20,621 nt of DNA from Pseudomonadota bacterium (GCA_023427925.1 JAEYZS010000269.1:1-20621); one strand, 5' to 3'. Counted from the first letter of the stretch, positions 1 through 6,613 are shown. Notes: generated from the sequence alone by a model not told the origin. Translations and numbers: made by a program.

Positions 1-140
1 CGCTTAAATTGTCTTTCTTGGAGAGCATGAAACTTTTTATTTGGTAATATTTGGATGTAAAACGCTCTGATTCCAATTACAGAAAACAAACACAACAAGA
101 AACTCACTACAATGTAAAAACGAATGCGGCTAAACTTCAT
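1..140 (-). CDS. ftsI: Penicillin-binding protein FtsI, N-terminal fragment (partial)
   Basis: This reading frame starts at the ATG at 140 and runs off the left edge of the window after 46 codons. It encodes a short basic cytoplasmic tail (MKFSRIRF), one membrane segment at about residues 8-26, then RAFYIQIL and LQERQFKR. That pattern is typical of the N-terminus of class B penicillin-binding proteins: a single signal anchor followed by an R-x-x-x-x-Q-I/V-L stretch and an ERQ motif. FtsI is the septal transpeptidase that cross-links peptidoglycan at division, and its gene normally follows ftsL directly. Here ftsL lies about 1.75 kb upstream on the same strand, with two other genes between, so ftsI probably has its own promoter in the 141-232 spacer. 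No strong ribosome binding site is visible. A different class B PBP is possible because the catalytic domain lies outside the window; the dcw position favours FtsI. Confidence 0.75.
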   Translation of the reverse strand, partial: MKFSRIRFYIVVSFLLCLFSVIGIRAFYIQILPNKKFHALQERQFK

Positions 141-198
141 CCATTTATTTTATTTGTTGTTCTTCAAATAAGGTAGCGCGGTCCCTATAACCTAGACC

Positions 199-226
199 TT
201 GATCCGATCGAGAGCTGTGCTATGAT
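199..226 (+). promoter_or_regulatory. Candidate sigma-70 promoter, possibly giving a leaderless mRNA
   Basis: A -35-like TTGATC (199-204) and a -10-like TATGAT (221-226) are separated by 16 bases. The predicted transcription start falls at about 233, which is the A of the ATG of the following gene. No Shine-Dalgarno sequence precedes that ATG, which fits leaderless translation. The call rests on consensus matching only. Confidence 0.4.
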
Positions 227-232
227 TGCATC

Positions 233-1123
233 ATGATACGTATCATATTTGGCTTTATTTTATCGTTTTCCGCTGGCGTTCTAATTGGACACTTTTTTCC
301 AACCAAATCTTCTGAGCAAGCGTCGCCCGAAATACAAAAATATAATGTACTAAAAACAAAGTTTGAGAAATTGAGTCAGGTAGATCTCGAAGAATACGTG
401 CAACTCAAGAATCAAAAAGAAAAATATGAAAAGGCCGATGAAATCTTTGGCAAGATCTTGACTATTTTTCTATACGATCTAGGCATTCGAGCCAGCCATA
501 GCCAGCTGAAAGCACTCGAAGAGAGCTCTAAGACACCCGTTGCAAAGCCTGAAGAGCCCTCAATTCCCGTGGTTGTGAGAAGTCGAAACGATCAACAACA
601 CACTGTCATCACCTCTGAAAGAAATAAAAATTGGATCACGGCTGGAAGGCAAGCTCGTGAACTCTACAGTGAAAATGAAATCGAAGACTTTTTGAAAAAA
701 ACTGAGATATCCGATTTCTTCTCTGAATTAAAATCGGCTCGATCTCTTACTCAAGAACAAATTCAGACTTTAAATGGAACTTATTTAGGTGAAATCGTAT
801 TTGACGATAAGTCGAAGACAAATTGGCACGTGGAAATGAGCTTGAATGGTCAAGTTGTTAACGGAGAACTCACAGGAAGAAGCTTAATTGTCCTTTCAGA
901 AAACGGAAAAGCATTTAGTACTTCTAGACACCGAAAGAGGCCTGAAAACTTCCAGGGATTTGCGAACGACGAAAATGCCTTTCTTATAAATGTATATGGC
1001 GACAAAGGTTATTTGCAGCTTTACAACATGGAGCGAATGAATATGCTCTCAGGCTTGTTTTATCTAAGCACTGGCGTAGGTCAATTTTCCAAGGCGGGAA
1101 CTGTAACTCTAAGAAAGCGTTAA
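233..1123 (+). CDS. Membrane-anchored protein of unknown function
   Basis: I do not recognise this 296-residue protein. Residues 4-22 form a hydrophobic segment that could be a signal anchor or an uncleaved signal peptide. Residues about 35-75 are rich in Lys/Glu with heptad-like spacing and suggest a short coiled coil. A Pro/Glu-rich linker follows at about 97-112. The C-terminal 130 residues alternate beta-type segments with glycines (for example NGTYLGEIVFDD and YGDKGYLQLYN), suggesting a small beta-rich domain exposed to the periplasm. The gene lies between ftsI (divergent) and the DUF3750 gene (convergent); its stop codon directly abuts the stop codon of the DUF3750 gene. It is therefore an opposite-strand insertion in what is usually a continuous division gene cluster. 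A role in envelope or division biology is possible but rests on position alone. Confidence 0.8.
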   Translation: MIRIIFGFILSFSAGVLIGHFFPTKSSEQASPEIQKYNVLKTKFEKLSQVDLEEYVQLKNQKEKYEKADEIFGKILTIFLYDLGIRASHSQLKALEESSKTPVAKPEEPSIPVVVRSRNDQQHTVITSERNKNWITAGRQARELYSENEIEDFLKKTEISDFFSELKSARSLTQEQIQTLNGTYLGEIVFDDKSKTNWHVEMSLNGQVVNGELTGRSLIVLSENGKAFSTSRHRKRPENFQGFANDENAFLINVYGDKGYLQLYNMERMNMLSGLFYLSTGVGQFSKAGTVTLRKR

Positions 1124-1846
1124 TCAAATAGGGCTATCTTTAAAACCTATTCGACCGATCATGGGAAGTTTGATCGCTGGTCGTAAGAAGTCTACACCAA
1201 ATGATAACCCTAATACGTTGACTTCAACCCCTTCTCCAAGCCCGAGTGTAAAACCCAATATTCCAAAGATCGAAAACTGAACTCCTGTCTTAGTTTCAGA
1301 CCAGCCCACGAGCGCCCCTTTGTTAATCCAATCTTTTCCTATTGCATGTGGTGGAAGCTCAACTCTTAGTTCTGGAACAGATCTGATGATGTGAGAAATA
1401 AAGGTATTGCTATTAGGTCCTGGCCACGCTTCGTATTTATTATTGTAATAATAATTCTTTGCTAGCTCGTCGATTTTAGGAATTGCAGATTCTGCCTTCT
1501 CTCCGACGAGTTCTGCCACCACATAAGGCTTTTCTCCGTACCATAGACGATCTGGAATATCTTTTTCCATGACAACTGCTTCTCCACCTCGACGGACTCG
1601 CCATCCCATCACATGGTAAGTTGTATATTGATCGGCTCCTTTTGCTTTGGTTGCAATCCAACTGTGAACGGCAAAGTAACCTCTCCACCCATAAGTGCGA
1701 GCGGCATAAATCTGAACAACTGCTTCAGTCTCTTTATTTGGCAGTGGGGCTAAACCGGCACTGTCCCGAGGAGCATTGCTCCAATGATACTTTTGAGCAC
1801 AGGAAATAGAAGTAAGACTTAGGAATAATAAAAAAAGAACTCTCAT
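1124..1846 (-). CDS. DUF3750 family lipoprotein
   Basis: The 240-residue product begins with a signal sequence and a plausible lipobox (LTSISC, Cys16), so it is probably lipid-anchored in the envelope. The rest matches what I know of the DUF3750 family: VQIYAARTYGWRGYFAVHSWIA near residues 44-65, a PDRLWYGEKPYVVAELVG stretch near 98-115, and the characteristic WPGPNSNTF motif at 141-149, followed by the IGKDW element. The biochemical role of the family is unknown to me. The gene follows ftsL after 47 bases on the same strand, so it is probably cotranscribed with mraZ-rsmH-ftsL, in the place where ftsI would be expected. Its 3' end abuts a convergent gene with no spacer. The ATG at 1844-1846 has only a weak GGAT upstream. 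Confidence 0.8.
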   Translation of the reverse strand: MRVLFLLFLSLTSISCAQKYHWSNAPRDSAGLAPLPNKETEAVVQIYAARTYGWRGYFAVHSWIATKAKGADQYTTYHVMGWRVRRGGEAVVMEKDIPDRLWYGEKPYVVAELVGEKAESAIPKIDELAKNYYYNNKYEAWPGPNSNTFISHIIRSVPELRVELPPHAIGKDWINKGALVGWSETKTGVQFSIFGILGFTLGLGEGVEVNVLGLSFGVDFLRPAIKLPMIGRIGFKDSPI

Positions 1847-1893
1847 ATCCGAGAACTCTATTTAAGACTCAACATATTAATCAATACAAGAAA

Positions 1894-2196
1894 TTAGTTT
1901 TGTAAAACAATTCTTTGTCCAGACAACTGTACAATTTGTCCTTTTGTAGGTTTTTGCAAAGATAAACGCTTTTGTGCGAAATTTTCAATTCGCTCAGGAC
2001 GAAGTGCTTGCGCCAATGTCATTTCTTGTAAGCGTTTAGTTTCCATAAGGGTCTTGTGTTGTCGTGAATCTTTCAAGAGTGAATAACCCACTCTACGCAC
2101 TTCCATCTTGATAAAAACGACTGTGAGAAGTGTAAAAATAATTAATCCTACGCTGATAAATGGCCGAATTGCAGTTGATGTTGCTAGCTGTCTCAT
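1894..2196 (-). CDS. ftsL: Cell division protein FtsL
   Basis: A 100-residue bitopic protein. It has a short cytoplasmic N-terminus, one membrane segment at about residues 13-31, then a periplasmic coiled-coil region (KDSRQHKTLMETKRLQEMTL). It ends in the usual FtsL/DivIC tail: the RPERIENFAQKRLSLQKPTKGQIV stretch at about 67-90. FtsL forms the trimeric FtsQBL divisome subcomplex that activates FtsWI. Identification rests on size, topology, the PERIE-A-LxL-PT-QIV tail and position directly after rsmH. The start codon overlaps the rsmH stop by 4 bases (2193-2196), implying translational coupling. The next gene downstream is a DUF3750 lipoprotein rather than ftsI. Confidence 0.88.
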   Translation of the reverse strand: MRQLATSTAIRPFISVGLIIFTLLTVVFIKMEVRRVGYSLLKDSRQHKTLMETKRLQEMTLAQALRPERIENFAQKRLSLQKPTKGQIVQLSGQRIVLQN

Positions 2197-3122
2197 AATT
2201 CTTTTGTCCTCTCGAATACTCTTAATTTTGCACTTCTTGATCTTGGATTATCTTTTTGTTCTTCTTTTGAGGGTTGAATCACTTTTTTAAACACTGGTTT
2301 TCCAATGTGATCCAAACTCAACAGAAGTCTTTTGACTAAACGATCTTCGCTGGAATGAAATGTAATAACAAACAATCGCCCTTGGTGATTCAACATCTCA
2401 ACGAGATTTGTAATTCCATCATGTGTAGCATTCATCTCGTCATTGACGACAATGCGAAGTGCTTGGAAGCACTCTGTAGCTGGATGATGACCCGACTTTC
2501 TCCAGCCGAGGGATTTTGCGATCACGTCGGCAAGCTCTAATGTCGTTTCAAAAGGCTTTTCTTTTCTTTTTGTTACAATGGCTTTAGCGACGCGGAAAGA
2601 TTTTTTTACGTCGCCATATTTGAAAAAAAGATCCGCAAGATCTCTCTCATCCCATTCGTTGACAATCTCACGTGCCGAGAGATCTTGCGTCGGATCCATC
2701 CTCATATCCAGAGGACCGTCATGATAAAGGCTGAAGCCCCTAGATGGTGTATCAAGCTGCGGGCTACTCACGCCTAAGTCCATTAAGATTCCGTCGTATC
2801 TTGTGCCGTACTCGGTTGCAGAATCACTGTTGCCGTACTCTGATTCTTTATAGTTTGAGAAGTTGGACTTTATTATTCTCAATCTATTTTGTTTTATGTA
2901 ATCCGAAAATTCTTTGTTGCCGTATTCGATCGCATCTGGATCCTGATCCAATGCGGTCACTCGGATATTCGGATAAGTATCCAAGATTTTTTTTGTATGC
3001 CCTCCTCTTCCAAAAGTAGCATCTAAAAATTTATCTTTAGGTCCCGCTTTGTCAGAGAAGATATCAAGAATCTCTTGAAACATGATGGGCTTGTGAAGAA
3101 TTTTTGTATTATCTGTCATCAT
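2193..3122 (-). CDS. rsmH: 16S rRNA (cytosine(1402)-N(4))-methyltransferase RsmH
   Basis: RsmH (MraW) uses S-adenosylmethionine to methylate N4 of C1402 in 16S rRNA. The roughly 309-residue length is normal. Visible motifs are HKPIMFQEIL at the N-terminus, the SAM-binding DATFGRGGHT, DQDPDAI, the MDLGVSSPQLD stretch with RGFS and GPLDMRMD, FQALRIVVNDE, and ITFHSSEDRLVK near the C-terminus. The start is ambiguous among GTG 3125, ATG 3122 and ATG 3119. I chose 3122 because its A is also the last base of the mraZ TGA stop, giving a TGATG coupling site; a GTG start would give a 4-base overlap instead. It lies between mraZ and ftsL, the standard first three genes of the dcw cluster. Confidence 0.95.
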   Translation of the reverse strand: MMTDNTKILHKPIMFQEILDIFSDKAGPKDKFLDATFGRGGHTKKILDTYPNIRVTALDQDPDAIEYGNKEFSDYIKQNRLRIIKSNFSNYKESEYGNSDSATEYGTRYDGILMDLGVSSPQLDTPSRGFSLYHDGPLDMRMDPTQDLSAREIVNEWDERDLADLFFKYGDVKKSFRVAKAIVTKRKEKPFETTLELADVIAKSLGWRKSGHHPATECFQALRIVVNDEMNATHDGITNLVEMLNHQGRLFVITFHSSEDRLVKRLLLSLDHIGKPVFKKVIQPSKEEQKDNPRSRSAKLRVFERTKEL

Positions 3123-3613
3123 CACTTTTTACTCTTAATATTTTCTAAAGTTGCATCTTCAAGTTGAGCAATGATGGCCAGTGTTTCATCAAAGTTCTCA
3201 GTAACTTTATCATAAAACTTTTTCCACATTTTGTGAGACCAGATTTCAAATTTCTCACCCATTCCCACAAGTATGATTTCGTCACCAAGCTCTGCATAAT
3301 TCCTTAAGCTCATCGGTATCAATATTCTATTGTTCTTATCTGGATCGAGCGGTTGACCTCCTGACAAATAAAATCGCTGAAATGCTTGGACTTCAGCTTT
3401 GAGAGAGGAAAGCTTTGATATCTTTTGCTCGAGCGTCTTCCATTTTGGAGCCGGATAAACATCAAGGTATTTAAACCCTTTTGAGAATCCATTCGTAATG
3501 ACTAGCGGTTGCCGTACAAGTTGTGTGTCTTTGCTGTCTTGACCCCTGAAAGAGTTCGGTAGACTCAGTCTTCCCTTCTCATCAAGTTTTTGATCAAAAC
3601 GACCTTTAAACAT
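3122..3613 (-). CDS. mraZ: Transcriptional regulator and dcw-cluster first gene MraZ
   Basis: MraZ is a DNA-binding protein with two AbrB-like swapped-hairpin repeats that forms ring oligomers and represses its own dcw promoter. In this 163-residue copy the first repeat shows DEKGRLSLP at residues 11-19 and the second shows DKNNRILIP at 92-100, followed by GMGEKFEIWS. The ATG at 3613 is preceded by AGGA (3620-3623) at a spacing of 6. Upstream lie four 10-bp-spaced GTGGG-type boxes over the promoter, as expected for autoregulation, and a leader of about 125 bases with alternative hairpins. The stop codon overlaps the rsmH start. Confidence 0.95.
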   Translation of the reverse strand: MFKGRFDQKLDEKGRLSLPNSFRGQDSKDTQLVRQPLVITNGFSKGFKYLDVYPAPKWKTLEQKISKLSSLKAEVQAFQRFYLSGGQPLDPDKNNRILIPMSLRNYAELGDEIILVGMGEKFEIWSHKMWKKFYDKVTENFDETLAIIAQLEDATLENIKSKK

Positions 3614-3627
3614 TTTCCATCCTGGAG

Positions 3628-3695
3628 TTGTTGAAAGAGAAGATTAAAAAATCTACTCTTTAGAAGGCGAAAGTCCATCCGTGGACTTTCAACAA
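3628..3695 (-). promoter_or_regulatory. mraZ mRNA leader with two mutually exclusive hairpins
   Basis: Hairpin A is a perfect 9-bp stem (GAAAGTCCA at 3669-3677 with TGGACTTTC at 3682-3690) with a 4-base loop. Hairpin B is a perfect 10-bp inverted repeat (TTGTTGAAAG at 3628-3637 with CTTTCAACAA at 3686-3695). Bases 3686-3690 belong to both stems, so only one can form at a time. The proximal arm of B ends 5 bases before the mraZ Shine-Dalgarno AGGA (3620-3623). A small third stem (3641-3654) lies within the loop of B. The arrangement resembles a leader switch, but no ligand or protein is evident from the sequence. Confidence 0.45.
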
Positions 3696-3712
3696 AGTGC
3701 AATTTCTGTGAA

Positions 3713-3748
3713 TCCCACAAAAATCCACTTATTCCCACTAACTCCCAC
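3713..3748 (-). promoter_or_regulatory. MraZ operator: four direct repeats at 10-bp spacing
   Basis: Read on the minus strand, GTGGGA occurs at 3748-3743, 3738-3733 and 3718-3713, with a variant GTGGAT at 3728-3723. All four are exactly in 10-bp phase. MraZ is known to bind TGGGN direct repeats separated by 5-bp spacers upstream of mraZ, and this array fits that pattern in the right place. The first box overlaps the predicted -10 element, which suits repression. Confidence 0.85.
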
Positions 3749-3774
3749 TTTACCTTATAACGATATTGCGTCAA
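3747..3774 (-). promoter_or_regulatory. Candidate mraZ (dcw) promoter
   Basis: On the minus strand a -35-like TTGACG (3774-3769) and a -10-like TAAAGT (3752-3747) are separated by 16 bases. This places the transcription start near 3740, inside the MraZ box array. An alternative -10 (TTATAA or TATAAG at about 3756-3761) cannot be excluded. Confidence 0.5.
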
Positions 3775-3848
3775 GTCTTGTTTACAAATTAGGCTCTTTG
3801 ATTTAGTGTGTTAGATGTGACCTGAAAACCTAGATCAAGGAATGATTC

Positions 3849-4712
3849 ATGATGATGAACTGCCCCAAGTGCGGTTTTGAACAACCCAAAGATCAATTTT
3901 GTGCCCAATGCGGTATCAACGTTGATAGCTACAGACCTTCCGTTTCGATTGGCTCTGGTCTAAAGTCCGTTGCTAAGCCAACTTTGTTCGTCTTGATTCT
4001 TGTTGGCGCGTTCTTTTTTCTGTTCCGTAGCGTAGAGAACGTCATCACCGAGCCTCAAGACGTAGAAGTCGAGACAACTCAAATCGGCTTTGGCGCCTCT
4101 TCTCTTCGTAGGAACGATGCCACTCCCTCTTCAGCACCAACCCCAGAACCCAAAATGGTGGTCGAACCAACCGAAAGCACTGCTCGACAAATCGAAGCTC
4201 CTGTCGCAGCGACTGTCGCCACTTTCAACCAAGTGCTTGTGACTTTTGCTGTGGGTGAAGAAAGCGTTATGGAACTTGTGGAAGAAGAAAAGCCCAATCA
4301 AAATTGGCATCTCGTCAATCAGTCATCTCCGATTTTTAGCTCAACACCAGAGGAAGTAATATTAAGAAAAGGCAACAACACTTTTGAATATGCCGACGAG
4401 CTGATCGCTTACGATCTCAATTTTTTTATAGAAGAAATTACGGACAAAGATGTGAAAGTGAAACTCAACGTAAGAAGAACTCTACGTGCTCCATCTCAAG
4501 AAGGCGGCAATGCAAATTCGTATTCTATAGAGCAGAGAATCCCACTTGATCAAACTTTAATCATCATAGACTCTCTTCCTCGCTCGGCCGTCATTGACAG
4601 ACCGAACAGCGTTCTGTCAACCCTATATCGATCGCAAGCATTTCTTTCTCGCGCCACGGAATTTGTGCAAATCATAAAATTTGGAAATCCTTCCAATTCT
4701 CCTCAAGAATAG
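3849..4712 (+). CDS. Membrane-anchored zinc-ribbon protein
   Basis: The 287-residue protein opens with a zinc ribbon: CPKC at residues 5-8 and CAQC at 18-21, which should bind one Zn ion in the cytoplasm. A membrane segment follows at about 43-59. Then comes a Pro/Thr/Glu-rich linker to about residue 125 and a roughly 160-residue C-terminal region of mixed alpha/beta character that I do not recognise. Zinc-ribbon plus single-membrane-span proteins are common in Bdellovibrio-like genomes, but no function can be assigned. There are three consecutive ATG codons; AAGGAA at 3837-3842 gives the first or second the best spacing. The gene is divergent from mraZ and shares the 3614-3848 region with it. 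A possible promoter is TTGTTT (3778-3783) with TTTAGT (3802-3807). Confidence 0.8.
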   Translation: MMMNCPKCGFEQPKDQFCAQCGINVDSYRPSVSIGSGLKSVAKPTLFVLILVGAFFFLFRSVENVITEPQDVEVETTQIGFGASSLRRNDATPSSAPTPEPKMVVEPTESTARQIEAPVAATVATFNQVLVTFAVGEESVMELVEEEKPNQNWHLVNQSSPIFSSTPEEVILRKGNNTFEYADELIAYDLNFFIEEITDKDVKVKLNVRRTLRAPSQEGGNANSYSIEQRIPLDQTLIIIDSLPRSAVIDRPNSVLSTLYRSQAFLSRATEFVQIIKFGNPSNSPQE

Positions 4713-4855
4713 TTGCAATGGCCTAAATTCTCTGAATAGAATCATTCATTGTTGAGACTGACAAATCAGTTTGAGGGGGCTCTTGCCGACTGTGGCTAAA
4801 ACTGAAATCTGTCCATCTCGTTACCTGGAAAATTAGAAATTGGCTGGAGGAAATC

Positions 4856-5479
4856 ATGGCTGTACATGGTGGTCACACCCCGTGGAATGGATCCATTGAA
4901 GTTGTCGTTGGAAGTATGTTCAGTGGAAAAACAGAAGAACTAATTCGCAGAATAAAACGCGCTCAATTGGCTCGCCAACGCGTTCAGATTTTTAAGCCCA
5001 GAATCGACAACCGTTACAGCGAAGAAAATATCCACTCACACAGCGATCAAACTGCTCGAGCAGCTCTCGTCGACACAGCTCAAGATATTCTTGAGTTAGT
5101 AAAGGATACGACTCGAGTCGTAGGAATTGATGAAGGTCAGTTTTTTAGTCGTGACATTGTTGACGTGGCGACGACCTTGGCAAACCGTGGTGTACGAGTG
5201 ATTATTTCAGGACTAGATACAGATTGGAAAGGCAGGCCCTTTCATCCTATGCCGGAGCTCATGGCCGTAGCTGAGACTGTAACAAAGCAACACGCCGTTT
5301 GCATGAGCTGTGGCGGAGTTGCTTGCCGAACCCAAAGAACTGTGAAATCCACCGACGATATCCTTGTCGGAGCCCTCGACGCCTATGAAGCGCGTTGTCG
5401 CCAGTGCTTTGATCCCTTCTTTGAGGAACAACTCTCTTTCAATTCAAAGGAAGATAAGGTAAAACAGTTAGATACTTAA
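4856..5479 (+). CDS. tdk: Thymidine kinase (type II)
   Basis: This salvage enzyme phosphorylates thymidine to dTMP with ATP. The 207-residue protein has the P-loop GSMFSGKT at 19-26, FKPRIDNRY at 47-54, IDEGQFF at 91-97 (the family usually has DEVQFF or DEAQFF), SGLDTDW and MPELMAVAETVTK. It also has a complete structural zinc site, C149-x2-C152 and C181-x2-C184. TQRT precedes the lasso region. The ATG has a strong GGAGG just upstream. A roughly 140-base structured spacer separates it from hpt, also nucleotide salvage, so the two form a functional pair. For a predator, salvaging prey nucleosides would be a plausible use. Confidence 0.95.
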   Translation: MAVHGGHTPWNGSIEVVVGSMFSGKTEELIRRIKRAQLARQRVQIFKPRIDNRYSEENIHSHSDQTARAALVDTAQDILELVKDTTRVVGIDEGQFFSRDIVDVATTLANRGVRVIISGLDTDWKGRPFHPMPELMAVAETVTKQHAVCMSCGGVACRTQRTVKSTDDILVGALDAYEARCRQCFDPFFEEQLSFNSKEDKVKQLDT

Positions 5480-5496
5480 GTTGCCAAGAGGAACGA

Positions 5497-5612
5497 CTTG
5501 CGCCGTATTTTTAGCCTAAATCGAGGCGCAAGGCTTTTGAAAGCCAGAGTGGACTTAAATTTCCATGCGAAGTTATAAAAGGCGAAGCAGCGAAGAGTTA
5601 GGCTAAAAGGAC
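5497..5612 (+). promoter_or_regulatory. Structured hpt leader, possible pseudoknot riboswitch
   Basis: Two overlapping sets of perfect inverted repeats lie in the tdk-hpt spacer. Stem 1 pairs CTTGCGCC (5497-5504) with GGCGCAAG (5525-5532), leaving a 20-base loop. That loop contains TTTTAGCCTAA (5509-5519), which is perfectly complementary over 11 bases to TTAGGCTAAAA (5598-5608); a U-G wobble can add one pair. Such loop-to-downstream pairing would be a pseudoknot. Its 3' arm covers the first As of the hpt Shine-Dalgarno AAGGA (5607-5611). A small hairpin, GGCTT/AAGCC (5532-5545), lies between. I do not recognise a known riboswitch consensus. It could also be a protein-binding element. Confidence 0.45.
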
Positions 5613-5619
5613 AAGCAAG

Positions 5620-6150
5620 ATGGAACAATTGAGACTTTCTACTTTAATCTCCGATAGGGAAATCGCCGAGCGCGTAAATCAATTGGGCGAAACCCTTACG
5701 GATAAATTCAGAAACAAAGACCTTGTTGCCATTTGTATACTAAAAGGTTCGTTTGTATTTTTCTCTGATCTCATTCGAGCCATCAACCTTGATCTTTCTT
5801 GCGAATTCTTAGGTGTTTCTAGTTACCACGGTGGGACAAAATCTTCCGGCGAAGTGAAGCTCACACTGGATTTAGCAACTCCAGTAGAAGGAAAGCATGT
5901 TCTCCTTATTGAAGATATTGTCGATACAGGTCTTACGATGAACTACCTCGTAAAAAATATTTCTCAAAGAAATCCTGCAAGCGTCACCACGGCTTCTTTA
6001 CTCTATAAGCCTTCTGCACTTAAAGTTCCGATGAAGATTGATCATGTTGGCTTTGAAATTAAAGATCAATTTGTGGTCGGTTATGGACTGGATTACCAAA
6101 ATTTCTATCGCAATCTTCCATTCATCGCGCAGGTTGAAAACATAAACTAG
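5620..6150 (+). CDS. hpt: Hypoxanthine phosphoribosyltransferase
   Basis: This purine-salvage enzyme converts hypoxanthine (and usually guanine) plus PRPP to IMP or GMP. The 176-residue length is typical. Visible motifs are LKGS at 41-44 (pyrophosphate loop), the flexible loop SSYHGGTKSSG at 67-77, the PRPP-binding loop LLIEDIVDTGLTM at 95-107, and the C-terminal purine-pocket region GFEIKDQFVVGYGLDY. The ATG has AAGGA 8 bases upstream, and that ribosome binding site overlaps one arm of the leader inverted repeat. This suggests translational control of salvage. The gene follows tdk on the same strand. Confidence 0.95.
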   Translation: MEQLRLSTLISDREIAERVNQLGETLTDKFRNKDLVAICILKGSFVFFSDLIRAINLDLSCEFLGVSSYHGGTKSSGEVKLTLDLATPVEGKHVLLIEDIVDTGLTMNYLVKNISQRNPASVTTASLLYKPSALKVPMKIDHVGFEIKDQFVVGYGLDYQNFYRNLPFIAQVENIN

Positions 6151-6271
6151 GTTTTGACAATTAAACTCTTATTCCGGTTGTAGATTGAAAAGGTCTAGGG
6201 TCAGTGTGTCCCCGAAATCTCCTTAAAAGCTTGAGCACGGGTTTTGCTTTATAACTCTATTGAGGTCGCTT

Positions 6272-6613
6272 TTGCACCATAAGGTGAAGACCAAGATAGG
6301 GGGATTTATCAAAACACCACTTAAAAAAGTGGCCAATATTACACCTGCTCTAGTCATTGAATTTGAGGCCATGGGCTATCACACCTTAGAAGATCTACAG
6401 AAAATTGGATGGGAAAAACTCTGTCGAGCATTTGCCAAGACTCACACGTCCCGTTTTAATCCTGAGTTTTTCTCGCTCCTCTACGCTATCGTTAACGACA
6501 TTCCCTTAAGAAAAGTCACAAAAGAAAAGATCAAAAGCGCCGAAAAGCTCTGCAAAAAAATAAAAGCCGGCGATCAAGCCGGCTTTGCCAAAAAATCACG
6601 CAAGAGAACGTGA
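6272..6613 (+). CDS. Small helix-hairpin-helix-like protein (TfoX-C/Cdd1-like)
   Basis: A basic protein of about 113 residues. The TPLKKVANITPALVIEFEAMGYHTLEDLQKIGWEKLC stretch looks like the helix-hairpin-helix fold of TfoX C-terminal or Cdd1-type domains, in which an 'L..V..I...L...G..T..DL' pattern is diagnostic. The match is by eye and the function is unknown. The tail is very Lys/Arg-rich. No ATG start lies before the domain. I chose the TTG at 6272 because TGAGG (6261-6265) lies 6 bases upstream; a TTG at 6260 would add four residues but lacks a ribosome binding site. A consensus -35, TTGACA, lies at 6154-6159 without a convincing -10. The last 17 codons overlap two terminator hairpins that serve the convergent gene. 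Confidence 0.6.
   Translation: MHHKVKTKIGGFIKTPLKKVANITPALVIEFEAMGYHTLEDLQKIGWEKLCRAFAKTHTSRFNPEFFSLLYAIVNDIPLRKVTKEKIKSAEKLCKKIKAGDQAGFAKKSRKRT
6554..6586 (-). terminator. Strong intrinsic terminator for the carboxypeptidase gene, inside the opposite gene
   Basis: A perfect 9-bp GC-rich stem, AAAGCCGGC (6563-6571) with GCCGGCTTT (6578-6586), encloses a 6-base loop. On the minus strand it is followed by a T-rich tail ending in seven consecutive Ts (6560-6554). It lies wholly within the coding sequence of the convergent plus-strand gene. Confidence 0.85.

Noticed and set aside
3565..3774. A 69-codon minus-strand reading frame upstream of mraZ
   Set aside because: It spans the MraZ boxes, promoter and leader hairpins and overlaps the mraZ start in another frame; it has no ribosome binding site or protein-like features.
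4741..4775. Small hairpin ACTGA/TCAGT in the spacer before tdk
   Set aside because: A 5-bp stem with no T tract or link to the tdk ribosome binding site is within chance expectation.
5180..5220. Thymidine kinase with DEGQFF in place of DEVQFF as a defective enzyme
   Set aside because: The catalytic Glu, P-loop and zinc cysteines are intact, and this position varies within the family.
5497..5545. The 8-bp stem after tdk as an intrinsic terminator
   Set aside because: The loop is 20 bases and only TTTT follows after two more bases; there is no proper T tract, and the loop has a better use in the 11-bp pairing.
5620..6150. Guanine riboswitch of the classic purine type before hpt
   Set aside because: The three-way junction with two kissing hairpin loops of the purine riboswitch is not visible; the leader has a different arrangement.
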